From Kribbella qitaiheensis (GTDB taxonomy: Bacteria > Actinomycetota > Actinomycetes > Propionibacteriales > Kribbellaceae), in the NCBI RefSeq assembly GCF_014217565.1, contig NZ_CP043661.1:1736001-1800000 (forward strand): a stretch of DNA of 64,000 nucleotides. The letters are read 5' to 3'. The position numbers and the translations under genes are program-made. Positions within the stretch are counted from its first letter, which is position 1; each line of letters starts with the position of its first letter. This document shows, piece by piece, positions 62,778 through 64,000 of this stretch. Below the pieces are notes generated by a model. That model saw only the letters and a list, made by a program, of their open reading frames with translations. It did no database searches and was not told the origin of the DNA.

Positions 62778-63803
62778 TCAAGCAGTGGTCGCGACGAGAT
62801 CCGCGTAGATGTCCATCAGATTCTTTGCAACCTCGTCTTCATCCGGCCATCCGGCGGCCAACTTCAGGCCTTCTGTCCGCATAGCGGCCGCCGCGGCCGG
62901 ATCATCGAGAACTTTCCGTATGCCGTCCGCCAGCCCCCGCGAGTCGCCGGCGAACGCCAGTACCGCGCTGTCGCCGACCAACTCCGGTACGCCGCCGACC
63001 GCCGTCGCCACCACCGGTACACCGACCTGCAGCGCCTCCTGGAGCACCAGAGCCCGGGCCTCCCAGTGCGAGGTCAGCAGGAAGGCGTCGGAAGCCCCCA
63101 GGAGGTCCGCCACGTCGCTCCGGTGGCCCAGTAGACGTACCGGGAGCCCCTCAGCGTCGATCCGCGCTTGCAGATTGTCCCGGAGCGGTCCGTCCCCAAC
63201 CACGGCGAACACCACGTCAGGCCGGTCCTTCGCCACGTCGGCAGCTACGGACAGTAGCGTCGGGTAGTCCTTCTGCGGCGCCAGGCGACCCACAGTGAGC
63301 ACCAGCGGCCCGTCACCAATCCCCAACGACTCCCGTACTGCGGCAGACGGCGTACGGACCTCCGGGATAGCTGGAGCGGCCACCGGAGCGAGCCGGGCCT
63401 GCCGGGCACCTAGCGATCGCGCGAGCTCCACCAGGTCGCTAGACGCTCCTAGAGTCAGATCCGCTCCACGAGCGACCAACCGCTGCCCGAGCCGCATCAC
63501 CACACCACGCGGTCCAGGAGCCAGTACTGCGTTGTGCCAGGTCACCACGAGCGGCCTGAGTCGCGACCGGTCGCGCAGAGCGGTCATCCCGGCCCTGTAT
63601 CCGTGAGCGTGGATCACGTCGCAACCACGCAGGCCGGGAGCCTGAGCAACGACCACAGCCGCGTCGAAGTCGAAGTGGTCCGTAGTACCAGGTGGGGCGC
63701 AGACCACCACCTCGTGACCGGCCTTGAGGTAGCGGGGCACCAGTGAGGCGACGTGCTGGCCGATCCCGCCCCGAGACTCCGCCAGCAGCAGGCCGATCCT
63801 CAT
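62778..63803 (-). CDS. Glycosyltransferase family 4-like
   Basis: A 341-residue GT-B-fold glycosyltransferase. N-terminal MRIGLLLAESRGGIGQHVASL is typical of GT4. The donor-binding C-terminal domain includes VLTVGRLAPQKDYPTLLSVAAD, VVFAVVGDGPLRDNLQARI and the E-x7-E-like SHWEARALVLQEALQVGVPVVAT. It likely transfers a sugar to a lipid or polysaccharide precursor, in keeping with the MurJ-like neighbour upstream. Its start overlaps that gene by 4 bp. Confidence 0.9.
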   Translation of the reverse strand: MRIGLLLAESRGGIGQHVASLVPRYLKAGHEVVVCAPPGTTDHFDFDAAVVVAQAPGLRGCDVIHAHGYRAGMTALRDRSRLRPLVVTWHNAVLAPGPRGVVMRLGQRLVARGADLTLGASSDLVELARSLGARQARLAPVAAPAIPEVRTPSAAVRESLGIGDGPLVLTVGRLAPQKDYPTLLSVAADVAKDRPDVVFAVVGDGPLRDNLQARIDAEGLPVRLLGHRSDVADLLGASDAFLLTSHWEARALVLQEALQVGVPVVATAVGGVPELVGDSAVLAFAGDSRGLADGIRKVLDDPAAAAAMRTEGLKLAAGWPDEDEVAKNLMDIYADLVATTA

Positions 63804-64000
63804 TGCTTCTCCTCCGCACCGGTTGGGACGACACCACGCCGCAAGAGCACACGAGTGTCCGAACGATCCACAGCCACCACAACACCGCCATACACCAGTA
63901 CTACGGCCAGCCCGGACAGCACCGAGAACACCAAGGCGCTCCCCCAGCCGCCGTCACCAGCAGGCAGCGCCACCAGCCAGCCAACGGCACCGGCGAGCAC
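63800..64000 (-). CDS. MurJ-like membrane protein, C-terminal part (runs beyond window)
   Basis: The visible 66 residues contain two TM helices (AGAVGWLVALPAG; ALVFSVLSGLAVVLVYGGVVVAV) and a basic cytoplasmic end VDRSDTRVLLRR, which resembles the last helices and tail of MviN/MurJ lipid II flippases or other polysaccharide exporters. The 5' part is outside the window, so the assignment rests mostly on position next to the glycosyltransferase and pyrG. Confidence 0.6.
   Translation of the reverse strand: MLAGAVGWLVALPAGDGGWGSALVFSVLSGLAVVLVYGGVVVAVDRSDTRVLLRRGVVPTGAEEKQ

Overview
The window is high-GC DNA with many GTG starts and tightly overlapping operons. It looks like a chromosomal segment of a soil actinobacterium. 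The gene content (PafA, PafB/PafC, HelY-type helicase, TatA/TatC, F420-type oxidoreductase, GH46 chitosanase, GH92 mannosidase) and the ancestral order pafA–FKBP–DUF3866–pafB–pafC–tatA–tatC–dgk–helY suggest the Propionibacteriales/Nocardioidaceae; a Kribbella-like organism is the best guess, from gene order only. No rRNA, tRNA, CRISPR array or replication origin was found.

Layout. 0–3.4 kb: end of a type B carboxylesterase, a TMEM175-like channel, and a MarR/DHA2 efflux operon. 3.5–9.4 kb: an MFS pump, a carboxyethylornithine-synthase-like enzyme, then a translationally coupled cobalamin operon cobG–cobH–cobIJ with cobIJ frameshifted. 9.4–20.8 kb: accessory genes (tandem four-TM paralogues, FAD monooxygenase, hydrolase, MerR, MFS, a frameshifted winged-helix regulator, GyrI-like protein, secreted DUF1906 protein, frameshifted cupin with divergent MarR, TAT-exported serine hydrolase) and a repeat-rich gene-free stretch at 14.6–15.5 kb. 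20.9–23.7 kb: helY. 23.8–33.0 kb: an island with a two-component system, an MMPL transporter, a YcaQ-like gene, a toxin–antitoxin operon broken by an IS3-family element, and a chitosanase. 33.0–42.6 kb: dgk–tatC–tatA, pafC–pafB, DUF3866, FKBP lipoprotein and pafA. 43.2–50.4 kb: the coupled chromosome-segregation operon parA–RHH–scpA–scpB–rluB, then xerD and ald. 50.4–60.3 kb: accessory catabolic and secreted genes. 60.3–64 kb: NUDIX–pyrG–glycosyltransferase–MurJ-like.

How the genes work together. The core blocks cover chromosome organisation (ParA, a ribbon-helix-helix protein, ScpAB, XerD), pupylation and DNA-damage regulation (PafA, PafB, PafC), twin-arginine export (TatA, TatC; at least one likely TAT substrate is encoded at 19.5 kb), nucleotide metabolism (PyrG) and the early anaerobic-type corrin-ring methylation steps (CobG/H/IJ). 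Between them lie islands with transporters, regulators and polysaccharide-degrading exoenzymes.

Most notable observations: (i) an IS3-family element with 3-bp target duplication GTT sits inside a RelE-like toxin gene, separating it from its XRE antitoxin and from a perfect 34-bp palindromic operator; (ii) at least six genes carry net +1 frameshifts, five of the seven events in GGCCC/GGGCC contexts, which points to systematic sequence error or a shared slippage mechanism; (iii) the 3' end of pafA is tandemly triplicated beyond its stop codon; (iv) a ribbon-helix-helix gene is translationally coupled between parA and scpA; (v) several unexplained intergenic repeat families are present.
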